A stretch of DNA of 64,000 nucleotides, taken from contig NZ_BOOH01000001.1 of NCBI RefSeq assembly GCF_016863135.1, forward strand, positions 62,001 through 126,000, written 5' to 3'. Under the pieces are notes generated by a model, which worked only from the letters and a program-made list of their open reading frames with translations, did not search any database and had not been told where the DNA came from. Below, piece by piece: positions 8,513 through 16,562 of the stretch; within the stretch, counting starts at the first letter, position 1; each line of letters starts with the position of its first letter. A program made the position numbers and the translations under genes. Source of the DNA: Planobispora longispora (GTDB lineage Bacteria > Actinomycetota > Actinomycetes > Streptosporangiales > Streptosporangiaceae).

Positions 8513-10837
8513 ATGCCCGACTACGGCCACGATCTGCGGTTCGGGTCGTTCATCACGCCTCAGAACCGCCGCCCGGACGCGGTGACCGAGCTGGCCCTCC
8601 TGAGCGAGCGGGCCGGCCTGGACCTGGTCACCTTCCAGGACCACCCCTACCAGCCCGGCTTCCTGGACACCTGGACGCTGCTGAGCTGGGTGGCCGCCCG
8701 GACCGAGCGCGTCCACCTGGCCGGCAACGTCCTCAACCTGCCGCTGCGGAACCCGGCCGTGCTGGCGCGCTCGGTGGCCAGCCTCGACCTGCTCTCGGGC
8801 GGGCGGATCGAGCTCGGCCTGGGAGCGGGGGCGTTCTGGGACGCGATCGAGGCCATGGGCGGCCGCCGGCTCACTCCGGGGCAGAGCATCGAGGCGCTCG
8901 GCGAGGCCATCGACGTCATCCGCGGCCTCTGGGACGCCGGCGAGCGCCGCCTGCTGCGCGTGGACGGCGCCCACCACCCGGTCAACGGGGCCAAGCGGGG
9001 CCCCGCGCCCGCGCACGACGTGCCGATCTGGCTGGGCGCGTACAAGCCGCGGATGTTGCGCCTGGTCGGTGCCAAGGCCGACGGCTGGCTGCCCAGCCTC
9101 GGCTACCTCCAGCCGGAGGACATCCCCGCCGGCAACAAGGTCATCGACGAGGCGGCCGGGGAGGCGGGGCGCGACCCGCGCGAGATCCGCCGCCTGCTCA
9201 ACCTCGTGGGCGGGGACTTCGAGGCCTCCGGCCGGGGGCTGCTGCAGGGGCCGCCCGCCCGGTGGGTGGAGCAGCTGCTCCCCCTCGCGCTGGAGGACGG
9301 CGTCAGCACGTTCATCCTCGGCTCCGACGATCCGCGGGCCATCCAGACCTTCGCCGGGGAGGTCGCCCCCGCCCTGCGCGAGGCCGTGGCCGCCGGGCGG
9401 GCCCCCTCGGGAACCGGCGCCGGCACGGCCTCCGTCCGCGCGCGCCCGGCCCGCGCGCTCTCGCTGCGGCGCGAGGGCATCGACTACGACGCGGTTCCCG
9501 CCTCCCTGGCCGCGACCGCGGTCGAGCCCGGCGACCGCGGCTACGACGACGCGCGCTCCACCTACGTGTGGCCCGGCTCACCCGGTCTGGTGCTGCGCCC
9601 GTCCACGCCGGGGCAGGTGGCCGAGGCGCTGACGTTCGCCCGGCGGCAGAACGTGCCGCTGGCGGTGCGCAGCGGCGGGCACGGCATCAGCGGGCGATCC
9701 ACCAACGACGGCGGCATCGTCATCGACGTGGGCGCGATGAACGGAGTCGAGGTGATCGATCGCGAGCGGCGGCTGGTGCGCGTCGGGGCCGGCGCCCGCT
9801 GGGGCGAGGTGGCCGAGGCGCTGGCGCCGTACGGGCTGGCCATCAGCTCCGGCGACTACGGCGACGTGGGCGTCGGCGGCCTGGCGACCTCCGGCGGGCA
9901 GGGCTTCCTGGGCCGCTCCTACGGCCTGACCATCGACCACGTCGTGGGCGCCGAGGTCGTCCTGGCCGACGGGCGGGTCGTCCGCGCGGACGCCGGGAAC
10001 CACCCCGACCTGTTCTGGGCCCTGCGCGGCGCGGGCGGCGACATCGGCGTCGTCACCTCCTTCGACATCGAGGCCGCCGAGGTGGGCGACGTCGTCTTCG
10101 CCGTCCTCGTGCACGACGCCTCGGACCTGGCGCCGTTCCTGGAGCGCTGGGGAACGCTGGTCGAGGGCAGCCCCCGGCGGCTGACGGCCTTCCTGTCGGC
10201 CTTCCCCGGCCAGGCGGGCGGGCAGGTCCTCGCGCAGACCGTCGCCGTGTGGGCCGGAGACGACACCGACGCCGCCGTCACGGCCATCGAGCCGTTCCTG
10301 GAGCTGGCCCCCGTGCTGCGGCAGCAGGCCCAGCTGGCCCCCTACGCCGCGATCGTCGCGCCGCACCGCAACCGCCACTCCGGCGGCCAGGCCCAGCTGC
10401 GCAGCCGTTCCGCGCTGGTCGACCACATCGACGGCGCCGTCTCGGCCGCGGTGGCCGGCATGTTCGCGGCCGGCGACGTCGCCATGTTCCAGATCCGATC
10501 GGTCGGCGGAGCGGTCAACGACACCGCCCCGGACGCCACCGCCTACGCCCACCGCACCCAGAACTTCTCCCTGTCCGCGGTGGCCGGCGAGTCACGGCGG
10601 GCGGAGGCCGACCTGGCGTGGGAGCGGCTCGGCGTGAACGCGATCTACCCGAACTTCGAGTCCCACGGTGACGAGGACCTGCCGGCCAGAGCGTTCCCGC
10701 CGGACACGCTGCGGCGGCTCCGGCAGGTCAAGGCCGCCTACGACCCGCACAACGTCTTCCGGCACAACGTCTTCCGCAACGGCTTCCCCGTCGCCCCGGC
10801 GGCGGACGGTGAGGCCCGGCGGGAGAACGATCAGTAG
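8513..10837 (+). CDS. Fused luciferase-like monooxygenase / FAD-binding oxidase
   Basis: A 774-residue protein starting at ATG 8513 behind GGAGG. Residues 1 to about 290 form a luciferase-like TIM barrel (FGSFITPQNRRPDAV start, GLGAGAFWDAIEAMGG region, IWLGAYKPRMLRLVG). This class uses FMN or F420. After a linker of about 50 residues come an FAD-binding PCMH domain (LRPSTPGQVAEAL; RSGGHGISGRSTNDG, whose His is the usual covalent FAD attachment) and a C-terminal BBE segment ending in a duplicated HNVF. The second flavin-linking Cys is not evident, because the loop reads TSGGQGFLGRSYGL. The fusion suggests two coupled oxidations of one substrate. The substrate is unknown. It is likely controlled by the divergent MarR. 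Confidence 0.88.
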   Translation: MPDYGHDLRFGSFITPQNRRPDAVTELALLSERAGLDLVTFQDHPYQPGFLDTWTLLSWVAARTERVHLAGNVLNLPLRNPAVLARSVASLDLLSGGRIELGLGAGAFWDAIEAMGGRRLTPGQSIEALGEAIDVIRGLWDAGERRLLRVDGAHHPVNGAKRGPAPAHDVPIWLGAYKPRMLRLVGAKADGWLPSLGYLQPEDIPAGNKVIDEAAGEAGRDPREIRRLLNLVGGDFEASGRGLLQGPPARWVEQLLPLALEDGVSTFILGSDDPRAIQTFAGEVAPALREAVAAGRAPSGTGAGTASVRARPARALSLRREGIDYDAVPASLAATAVEPGDRGYDDARSTYVWPGSPGLVLRPSTPGQVAEALTFARRQNVPLAVRSGGHGISGRSTNDGGIVIDVGAMNGVEVIDRERRLVRVGAGARWGEVAEALAPYGLAISSGDYGDVGVGGLATSGGQGFLGRSYGLTIDHVVGAEVVLADGRVVRADAGNHPDLFWALRGAGGDIGVVTSFDIEAAEVGDVVFAVLVHDASDLAPFLERWGTLVEGSPRRLTAFLSAFPGQAGGQVLAQTVAVWAGDDTDAAVTAIEPFLELAPVLRQQAQLAPYAAIVAPHRNRHSGGQAQLRSRSALVDHIDGAVSAAVAGMFAAGDVAMFQIRSVGGAVNDTAPDATAYAHRTQNFSLSAVAGESRRAEADLAWERLGVNAIYPNFESHGDEDLPARAFPPDTLRRLRQVKAAYDPHNVFRHNVFRNGFPVAPAADGEARRENDQ

Positions 10838-11325
10838 TAGGCCGGGTCGCCGGACTCCTCTTCGTACTCGTCGTCGGAGCTCCGGGCCCGCCCGGCCCAC
10901 CGGGAGGGCATCAGCACCGGGACGAAGAGGGCGACGCCGAGCATGGCGTAGACCCCGCTGCTGAGCAGGACGCCCATGCCCACGGGCGCCGTGTCGAGCG
11001 AGGCGTGGATCGTGGGCACCTCCGCCGCGATGCTCATCGCCCGGCTCGCGTCGAGGACGTAGATCACGGTCCAGGCGAGCAGGACCATCGACGGGACGAA
11101 CCCGGCCAGCGGGGAGACCCGGCCGGCGATCAGCAGGCCGAGGAGGAGCCCGATCACGACCATGACGCCCAGGGCGATCCAGGTCTGCGTGGTGGAGTCG
11201 GGAAGGGACTGGCCGGTCGCGCCGGGCAGGGGCCGTCCGAGGGTGGTCACAGCCGCCCAGCCTCCGCCGAGGAGCAGGACCGCCGCCATCATCAGTCCGA
11301 CGAGCAGCCCCAGGAAATGCCGCAT
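10831..11325 (-). CDS. Four-helix membrane protein
   Basis: A 164-residue integral membrane protein. ATG 11325 starts MRHFLGLLVGLMMAAVLLLGG, directly a first membrane segment, and three more follow near residues 48-68, 72-92 and 125-145. The tail is acidic and ends in DPAYY. A GGGGTGG site precedes the start. Longer in-frame starts exist but add a polar, unlikely extension. The family is not recognised. Its 3' end overlaps the fusion oxidase by 7 bases, tail to tail. Confidence 0.7.
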   Translation of the reverse strand: MRHFLGLLVGLMMAAVLLLGGGWAAVTTLGRPLPGATGQSLPDSTTQTWIALGVMVVIGLLLGLLIAGRVSPLAGFVPSMVLLAWTVIYVLDASRAMSIAAEVPTIHASLDTAPVGMGVLLSSGVYAMLGVALFVPVLMPSRWAGRARSSDDEYEEESGDPAYY

Positions 11326-11558
11326 CGCTACCACCCCGACCTCGTGTGCTTTCGCGGTTGCGGCAACCATAGCGACATATGTCATAAAGCGGCAGGCATC
11401 GTGCACCTTTGGGCCTGACCCGAACGCCCTCACCCCGAACGCCGGCCCCTCCGCATTCCCCGCCTCCCCGCGAGGGCGCGGCGGCGCCCGTCGGACGCGC
11501 GACGGGCGTCGGACGTCGGGCTCCGGAGCATCCGGGACCGGTGCGGGAGACTGGGGCG

Positions 11559-11993
11559 GTGACCATCGACAACGCCCCTCCCGCGTGGAGCACCTCCATC
11601 ATCGTGCTGACCCTGGCGCGGCAGGTCGAGACCGAGCTGAACGCCGCGCTCGCGCCGCTTGACCTCACCGTCAGCAGGCTGGGGCTGCTCGGTCACATCG
11701 CCGGCGTGCCCGGGGCCTCCTTCAGCGACCTGGCACGCATGTCGGGCATCACCGTCCAGACCGTGCACTCCGCGGTGAAGACGCTGGCGAAGGCCGGGCT
11801 CGTGCGGGACCGCACCGCACGGGCCGGGGCGGCGTCGGCGATCGAGGTGACCCCCGAGGGGGCCCGTCTGCTGGAGGCGGCCGGGAAGGCGATCGCGCAG
11901 GTCGACGACCGGCTCTTCGGCCCGCAGGCGGACCCGATCCGCCAGCGCGTGGGCCGGGCCCTGCGGACCGCCTTCCACGACGAGGACGCGTGA
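11559..11993 (+). CDS. MarR-family regulator
   Basis: A 144-residue winged-helix regulator. GTG 11559 is chosen because the upstream in-frame extension is Pro/Arg-rich and poorly coding, and GGGAGA sits 8 bases before it. The HTH covers roughly residues 50-80 (FSDLARMSGITVQTVHSAVKTL) and the wing follows (LVRDRTARAGAASAIEVT). It lies upstream of the membrane/HD operon at 12278, separated by a repeat-rich gap. It could bind the TTCAGG palindromes there, which is inference from proximity only. Confidence 0.82.
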   Translation: MTIDNAPPAWSTSIIVLTLARQVETELNAALAPLDLTVSRLGLLGHIAGVPGASFSDLARMSGITVQTVHSAVKTLAKAGLVRDRTARAGAASAIEVTPEGARLLEAAGKAIAQVDDRLFGPQADPIRQRVGRALRTAFHDEDA

Positions 11994-12020
11994 AGACGCA
12001 TGACGTTCCACACCGAGGAC

Positions 12021-12172
12021 CGCCCGGCTTCCCCTCATGGAACCACGTGACACTCCGTCGCGGAGCCGCATGAGGACGCCCGGCTTCCCGTCGCGGAGCC
12101 ACGTGACGGTCCATCGCGGAGCCGCACAACACTTCATCGCGGAGCCGCATGGCCCGGGGTTCGCGGCGGAGC
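12021..12172. repeat. Imperfect tandem repeats, core TCGCGGAGCC
   Basis: A 56-bp unit (12021-12076) is imperfectly repeated at 12077-12132, both beginning CGCCCGGCTTCCC. The core TCGCGGAGCC appears at 12058, 12091, 12114 and 12136, with a variant at 12161. ACGTGAC also recurs. The array begins 28 bases after the MarR stop codon. There is no coding in this stretch. Confidence 0.75.
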
Positions 12173-12219
12173 CGCGGGGCCTGAGGAGCTGAGGTTCCGG
12201 CAGATCTCCGCACCCGGCT

Positions 12220-12263
12220 TTCAGGGCGCCTGAAGCTTCCATTACGCTTCAGGCACCCTGAAG
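12220..12263. promoter_or_regulatory. Two TTCAGG-N3-CCTGAA palindromes
   Basis: TTCAGG-GCG-CCTGAA spans 12220-12234 and CTTCAGG-CAC-CCTGAAG spans 12247-12263, both perfect, with centres 28 bases apart. In addition GCCTGAAGC and GCTTCAGGC (12228-12236, 12246-12254) form an inner dyad linking them. The array ends 14 bases before the ATG of the next gene, so a bound regulator would block transcription or elongation there. Confidence 0.65.
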
Positions 12264-12277
12264 GTTGAGGAGATCCC

Positions 12278-12721
12278 ATGGACCATGCCCTGCTGTCGGT
12301 GCACGTGCTCGCCGCCATCGTCTTCGTCGGCGGCTCGGCCGTCGCGACCAGCCTGTTCCCCCGATACGCGCCCCTCGCCCCGGAAACCGGCACGGGTGAG
12401 CGGAGCGCGTCCGTGGCCGCCGCCCTGCACCGCATCACCGGCGGTTACGCGGCGGCCGGCCTCATCGTCCCGGCCGCCGGGATCGCCCTGGCCGTCGCGC
12501 AGGATCGGATGGGAGAGATCTGGATCACCGTGTCGATGGTCCTCACCGCTCTCGCGGGCCTGCTGCTGGCCACGCAGATCCACCCGCGCCAGAGGCGGGC
12601 GCTCGCCGCCCCGGGCGACGGCCGGGCGCTGCGGACGCTGAGCATGCTCGCCGGCGTCTACAACCTGGTGTGGGCGACCGTCGTGGTCCTCATGATCGTC
12701 CGGCCGGGGTCGGCGGCGTGA
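12278..12721 (+). CDS. Integral membrane protein, DUF2269-like
   Basis: A 147-residue protein with four membrane segments. The first begins at MDHALLSVHVLAAIVFVGGSA, in which His 9 and the Gly-rich turn resemble small DUF2269/CopD-like membrane proteins. A second conserved His is in ALHRITGGY. GAGGAG lies 5 bases before the ATG. It is first in a three-gene operon: its stop overlaps the next start as GTGA. Regulation through the adjacent palindromes is likely. Biochemical role unknown. Confidence 0.75.
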   Translation: MDHALLSVHVLAAIVFVGGSAVATSLFPRYAPLAPETGTGERSASVAAALHRITGGYAAAGLIVPAAGIALAVAQDRMGEIWITVSMVLTALAGLLLATQIHPRQRRALAAPGDGRALRTLSMLAGVYNLVWATVVVLMIVRPGSAA

Positions 12722-12996
12722 CCGCGCTTCGCGTCCTGCGGATCGCGGCCGCCGCCGAGGCCGTCTCCATCGCCGTCCTGCTCGCCAACCTGCTCACGGT
12801 CCACGCCGAGGCGGTCACGAGCGCCGCCGGCCCGCTGCACGGACTCGCCTACGTGACCGTCGTCGCGGCCGCGTCGACGGCGCGGGCCGCCACCGGCGTG
12901 CGCCGGCGCGCTCTCCTGCCGGGCGTCGGCGGGCTCCTCGCTCTCCGCCGGCTGCGATCCCGGCCCTCATCCCGCACCGACCGGAAGGACATCTGA
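12718..12996 (+). CDS. Small membrane protein, DUF3817-like
   Basis: A 92-residue protein with two or three hydrophobic helices. GTG 12718 overlaps the previous stop by 4 bases. The pattern (VLRIAAAAEAVSIAVLLAN, then GPLHGLAYV) fits DUF3817-type proteins, in which an HG pair follows the second helix. The C-terminus is a basic tail. Its stop overlaps the next start by one base (TGATG). The function is not known for the family, and translational coupling implies it works with its neighbours. Confidence 0.68.
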   Translation: MTALRVLRIAAAAEAVSIAVLLANLLTVHAEAVTSAAGPLHGLAYVTVVAAASTARAATGVRRRALLPGVGGLLALRRLRSRPSSRTDRKDI

Positions 12997-13667
12997 TGGA
13001 CGCCTACCCCGACCTGCCTTTCCCCCGCACCGACCTCGCCCTGAGCGCCATGCGCTTCGCCCGGGACATCGAGGATCCGGCGATCTTCAACCACAGCATG
13101 CGCACCTACCTGTTCGGCCGGTGCATCGGTGAGCAGCAGGGCCTGCGGCCCGATCTCGACTACGACGACGAGCTGCTGTTCCTGGGCTGCGTCCTGCACG
13201 ACGCCGGACTCAGCGACCCGGGCGACGGCGAGAATCGCTTCGACGTCGACGGCGCCGACCTCGCCGCCCGTTTCCTCGGCGAACAGGGGGTGTCCCCGGA
13301 GAGAGTCGAGGTCGTGTGGGATGCGATAGCCCTGCACCTGTTCCATGAGGTCGCCCTGCGCAAGCGGCCCGAGATCGCCCTGGTGACGGCCGGGGCCGGG
13401 TTCGACCTCGGCGCCGACGGGCCGTACACCCTCCCGGCCGGGTACGCCGACCGCGTCCACGCGGCGCTGCCCCGCCTGCACGCCGCGGCCGTGCTGTTCG
13501 ACTCGATCGCCCGACAGGCGCTCGCCAAGCCGCACAAGGCCCCGCCGTACACCATGCCCGGCGAGTTCCTCCGCCAGCGCACCGGCCGGGACTGGCCGAC
13601 CTGGCGGCAGCTGATGACCCAGCCGACCGGCTGGCACGACTACGACGGCTACCCCCCGGCCGGATGA
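12996..13667 (+). CDS. HD-domain phosphohydrolase
   Basis: A 223-residue HD-superfamily protein. The first metal ligand is in FNHSMRTYLFG (near residue 33), the diagnostic HD pair is in CVLHDAGLSD (near residue 66), and further His ligands are around AIALHLFHEV (near residue 112). This arrangement resembles cyanamide-hydratase-like HD proteins. An AAGGA site lies within the previous gene's end. It is third in the operon with two small membrane proteins. The substrate is not inferable. The C-terminal segment (MPGEFLRQRTGRDWPTW) is well ordered and conserved-looking. Confidence 0.85.
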   Translation: MDAYPDLPFPRTDLALSAMRFARDIEDPAIFNHSMRTYLFGRCIGEQQGLRPDLDYDDELLFLGCVLHDAGLSDPGDGENRFDVDGADLAARFLGEQGVSPERVEVVWDAIALHLFHEVALRKRPEIALVTAGAGFDLGADGPYTLPAGYADRVHAALPRLHAAAVLFDSIARQALAKPHKAPPYTMPGEFLRQRTGRDWPTWRQLMTQPTGWHDYDGYPPAG

Positions 13668-13845
13668 ACGCTCCCCCGTCCGGTCGCCGGTGTGAGGGCG
13701 CGGCCGATCACCCCTCCGGGGAGGGGCCGCCGGAGTCGCGGGCGGCGCCGCGTGGCGGAAGGTCCGGGGAAACCCGCGTGCGACGCGGGGAGCCGCCGCA
13801 AGTAGCATGCGGAGACCCGTCACCACCCCTGGGGGAACCCCTCTG

Positions 13846-14724
13846 ATGCACCACGGCACCGCGCCCGCCCGGCCCCTGACCGCCGACCGGACGGACATGC
13901 CGGCCGACATCCGGCTGATCGTCACCGACATGGACGGCACGCTCCTCGACGACGACGGGCGGATCCCCCCGGACCTGTGGCCCCTGCTGGACCGGCTGCG
14001 CGATCGCGGCGTGCTGTTCTGCCCCGCCAGCGGCCGGCAGTACGCCTCGCTGGCCGTGCAGTTCAAGGACGTCCTCGACGGGACGGTCTTCATCGCGGAG
14101 AACGGCGCCTTCGTCGTCCGGGACGGCCGGGAGATCAGCTCCGACCTGCTGGAGCCGCCGTTCGTCCGCGACGTCGTGGCGGCCGCGCGCGACCTCGCCG
14201 CGGGCGGAGTGGACGTCGGCGCCGTCGTCTGCGGCAAACGCACCGCCTACGTGGAGCGCACCGACCCGGCCTTCCTGGCCGAGGCCGTCAAGTACTACGC
14301 CCTCCTCACTCCGGTGGACGACCTCGCCGCCGTCGACGACGAGATCATCAAGATCGCGCTGTTCGACTTCGGCACGGCCGAGCACAGCACGGCCCCGGCG
14401 CTGCGGCCGTTCGCCGCGACCCACCAGGTGGTGGTCTCCGGCGAGCATTGGGTGGACGTCATGCACGCCGGCACCGGCAAGGGCGCGGCCGTGCGGCGGC
14501 TCCAGGAGGAGCTGGGCGTCACGCCCGCGCAGACCATGGTCTTCGGCGACTACCTCAACGACCTGGAGATGCTCGACGCCGCCGAGTGGTCCTTCGCGAT
14601 GGCCAACGCCCACCCGGAGGTGATCGCACGGGCCCGCTACCTCGCCGCCTCCAACAACGAGCACGGCGTCCTGCGCGCCATCGGCCGGGTCATGGGCCTG
14701 ACCCCGCAGCCGCCGGTCGCCTGA
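13846..14724 (+). CDS. HAD-superfamily (Cof-type) phosphatase
   Basis: A 292-residue HAD hydrolase of the Cof/IIB branch. The nucleophile motif DMDGTLLDDDG starts near residue 25, motif II is in FCPASGRQY, the Lys motif is in GTGKGAAV, and the metal motif GDYLNDLEML is near residue 232. Such enzymes dephosphorylate sugar phosphates or flavin precursors. ATG 13846 has GGGGGAA about 10 bases upstream. A second ATG at 13897 directly before the catalytic motif is possible. It is monocistronic. Confidence 0.88.
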   Translation: MHHGTAPARPLTADRTDMPADIRLIVTDMDGTLLDDDGRIPPDLWPLLDRLRDRGVLFCPASGRQYASLAVQFKDVLDGTVFIAENGAFVVRDGREISSDLLEPPFVRDVVAAARDLAAGGVDVGAVVCGKRTAYVERTDPAFLAEAVKYYALLTPVDDLAAVDDEIIKIALFDFGTAEHSTAPALRPFAATHQVVVSGEHWVDVMHAGTGKGAAVRRLQEELGVTPAQTMVFGDYLNDLEMLDAAEWSFAMANAHPEVIARARYLAASNNEHGVLRAIGRVMGLTPQPPVA

Positions 14725-14876
14725 ACGCCTTCGCCCGGAACACCGGCGGCGCCCCGCCGTTCCGCCGGGAGTCCGGCCGGCCGGGCGTCCCGCCGGGCCG
14801 CCGTTCCCTCCGGGGTGGGCGGGCGCGGCAGGTGGAGCACGGGAGAGGGAATCCGCCGGGCGGGACTCGTGAGACG

Positions 14877-15437
14877 ATGGGCGGCGTCATGCGTGCCCGT
14901 CTCCCGTTCCGTCTCCTGCGCTCGGCCGCCTTCTCGGCCGTCTGCGTGGCGCTCGCCGTCCTCGGCCACCGGGCCGCGGGCGGTCCGGGGCCGGAGCCGT
15001 GGGCGGTGGCCGCGGGAACGGCGGCGGTCGCGATCACGGCGACGGCGCTCGCCGGGCGTGAACGTTCGGCCACGGCCGTCAACGTCACCCTCGCCTGCCT
15101 CCAGCTGCTCCTGCACGAGCTGTTCGCCCTCGGCGGCCCGTCCGCGATCCTCCCGCACGGCCACGGGCAGGGACTCGGCGAGAGCCTGGGAATGATCCTG
15201 GCCCACCTCACCGCCACGCTGATCACCGGCTGGTGGCTGGCCCGGGGCGAGAGCGCGCTGTGGGCGCTGCTGCGCACGGCCGGCAACCGTCTCGGCGCGT
15301 CCTTCCGGCTCCTGGCGGCCCCCGCGGCGCCCCCGGCCGTGCGGCCGGTTCCCCCGCCCCGCGCCGCGGCCGTCCCCGCCCGGCGCCTTCTCCTCCACAC
15401 CGTCAGCCGGCGCGGTCCTCCACTCCCCGCCGTCTGA
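14877..15437 (+). CDS. Hypothetical membrane protein upstream of ycnI
   Basis: A 186-residue protein with four hydrophobic segments in the first 130 residues and a Pro/Ala/Arg-rich tail. A His-containing loop (LPHGHGQG, near residue 98) might bind metal. It lies 91 bases before the YcnI gene on the same strand. YcnI proteins are copper-linked, so a role in copper handling is possible but only inferred from position. The start could be ATG 14877 or ATG 14889, and neither has a clear ribosome-binding site. Confidence 0.6.
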   Translation: MGGVMRARLPFRLLRSAAFSAVCVALAVLGHRAAGGPGPEPWAVAAGTAAVAITATALAGRERSATAVNVTLACLQLLLHELFALGGPSAILPHGHGQGLGESLGMILAHLTATLITGWWLARGESALWALLRTAGNRLGASFRLLAAPAAPPAVRPVPPPRAAAVPARRLLLHTVSRRGPPLPAV

Positions 15438-15528
15438 CGCCGTCACCTCACCGGAGCCGCCCCGCCGCGACCACCGGCGCCCGCGCGTTCCCGGTCGACC
15501 TCACCTGCCTTGAAGTGGAGAAACTCGC

Positions 15529-16347
15529 ATGTCCCCGTCCCCCGTGTCTTCCCTCTCGTCCCTCCCCGCGCCGTTCCGCCGCGCCGGCGTCGTCGCCGCG
15601 GGCGCCGCCGCCCTCGTCCTCGGCCTGGCCTCGCCCGCCCTCGCCCACGTCACCGTCAACCCCGGCAGCGCCGAGCAGGGCGGCTTCACCAAGGTCGCCT
15701 TCCGGGTGCCGAACGAGCGCGACGACGCCTCGACGAACAAGCTGGAGGTCTTCCTCCCCACCGACCACCCGCTGGCGTTCGTCTCGGTCAAGCCGGTGCC
15801 CGGCTGGGAGGTCGAGGTGACGGAGAGCAAGCTCGACAAGCCCGTCACCACGGAATACGGCGAGCTCACCGAGGCCGTCACGAAGATCACCTGGTCCGGC
15901 GGGGAGATCGGGCCCGGCCAGTTCCAGGAGTTCGAGGTGTCGATGGGCATGCTGCCCGAGGACACCGACCACCTCGTCTTCCCCGCCACCCAGACCTACA
16001 CCGGCGGCGAGGTGGTCAAGTGGGACGACGAGCCGGCCGCCGACGGCTCCGAGCCGGAGCGCCCGGCCCCGGTCCTGAAGCTGACGCCCGCCTCCGCCGA
16101 GAGCGGTCACGGCGGCGGCCACTCGTCCGCCTCCCCCGCCCCGGCCGCCGCGCAGGACGCGCCGTCGGTGACGCCGGTCGCGCACTCCGGGACGGCGTCC
16201 TCGGACGGCACCGCCCGGCTGCTGGGCGCCGGAGGTCTGCTCGCCGGACTGGCCGGCACCGTGGTCGGCGTGATCGGCCTGCGCCGCGGGAGCCGTACGG
16301 CCCAGCCCGGCCCGGCCGCGGACGACAACCCGGCCGCCCCGGCCTGA
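15529..16347 (+). CDS. YcnI-family (DUF1775) copper-linked exported protein
   Basis: A 272-residue exported, membrane-anchored protein. The signal peptide ends SPALA, and the mature chain starts with His (HVTVNPGSAEQGGF). This N-terminal His is the copper-brace ligand in characterised YcnI domains. The DUF1775 domain covers residues 40-185, including the Trp-containing PVPGWEV and ITWSGG stretches. A His/Gly/Ser-rich linker (SGHGGGHSS) and a C-terminal membrane helix (LLGAGGLLAGLAGTVVGVIG) follow. GTGGAG precedes the start. The stop codon lies within the first copy of a 29-bp tandem repeat. Confidence 0.9.
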   Translation: MSPSPVSSLSSLPAPFRRAGVVAAGAAALVLGLASPALAHVTVNPGSAEQGGFTKVAFRVPNERDDASTNKLEVFLPTDHPLAFVSVKPVPGWEVEVTESKLDKPVTTEYGELTEAVTKITWSGGEIGPGQFQEFEVSMGMLPEDTDHLVFPATQTYTGGEVVKWDDEPAADGSEPERPAPVLKLTPASAESGHGGGHSSASPAPAAAQDAPSVTPVAHSGTASSDGTARLLGAGGLLAGLAGTVVGVIGLRRGSRTAQPGPAADDNPAAPA

Positions 16348-16402
16348 GGGCGGGTGATCCGGCCCTCCAGGCGTGAGGGCGGGTGATCCGGCCCTCCAGG
16401 CG
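16345..16402. repeat. Perfect 29-bp tandem duplication over the ycnI stop
   Basis: A 29-bp unit beginning TGAGGGCGGGTGATCCGG occupies 16345-16373 and is repeated exactly at 16374-16402. A degenerate third copy follows (TGAGGCC). The TGA of the YcnI gene is the first codon of unit 1. Confidence 0.85.
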
Positions 16403-16562
16403 TGAGGCCACGAGGCCCCGACCGGCCCTCCGGTTGTGAGGCCGCGAGGCCGCGCCGCCCCCGGCCGGCCCTGAGCATCGGGGACGGCCGGGGCGACGGT
16501 GAGGCATTACGCTGACCGTCTACGGGGGCACCGGAGATCCGGCCCGGAGAGGAGGGCCCGAC

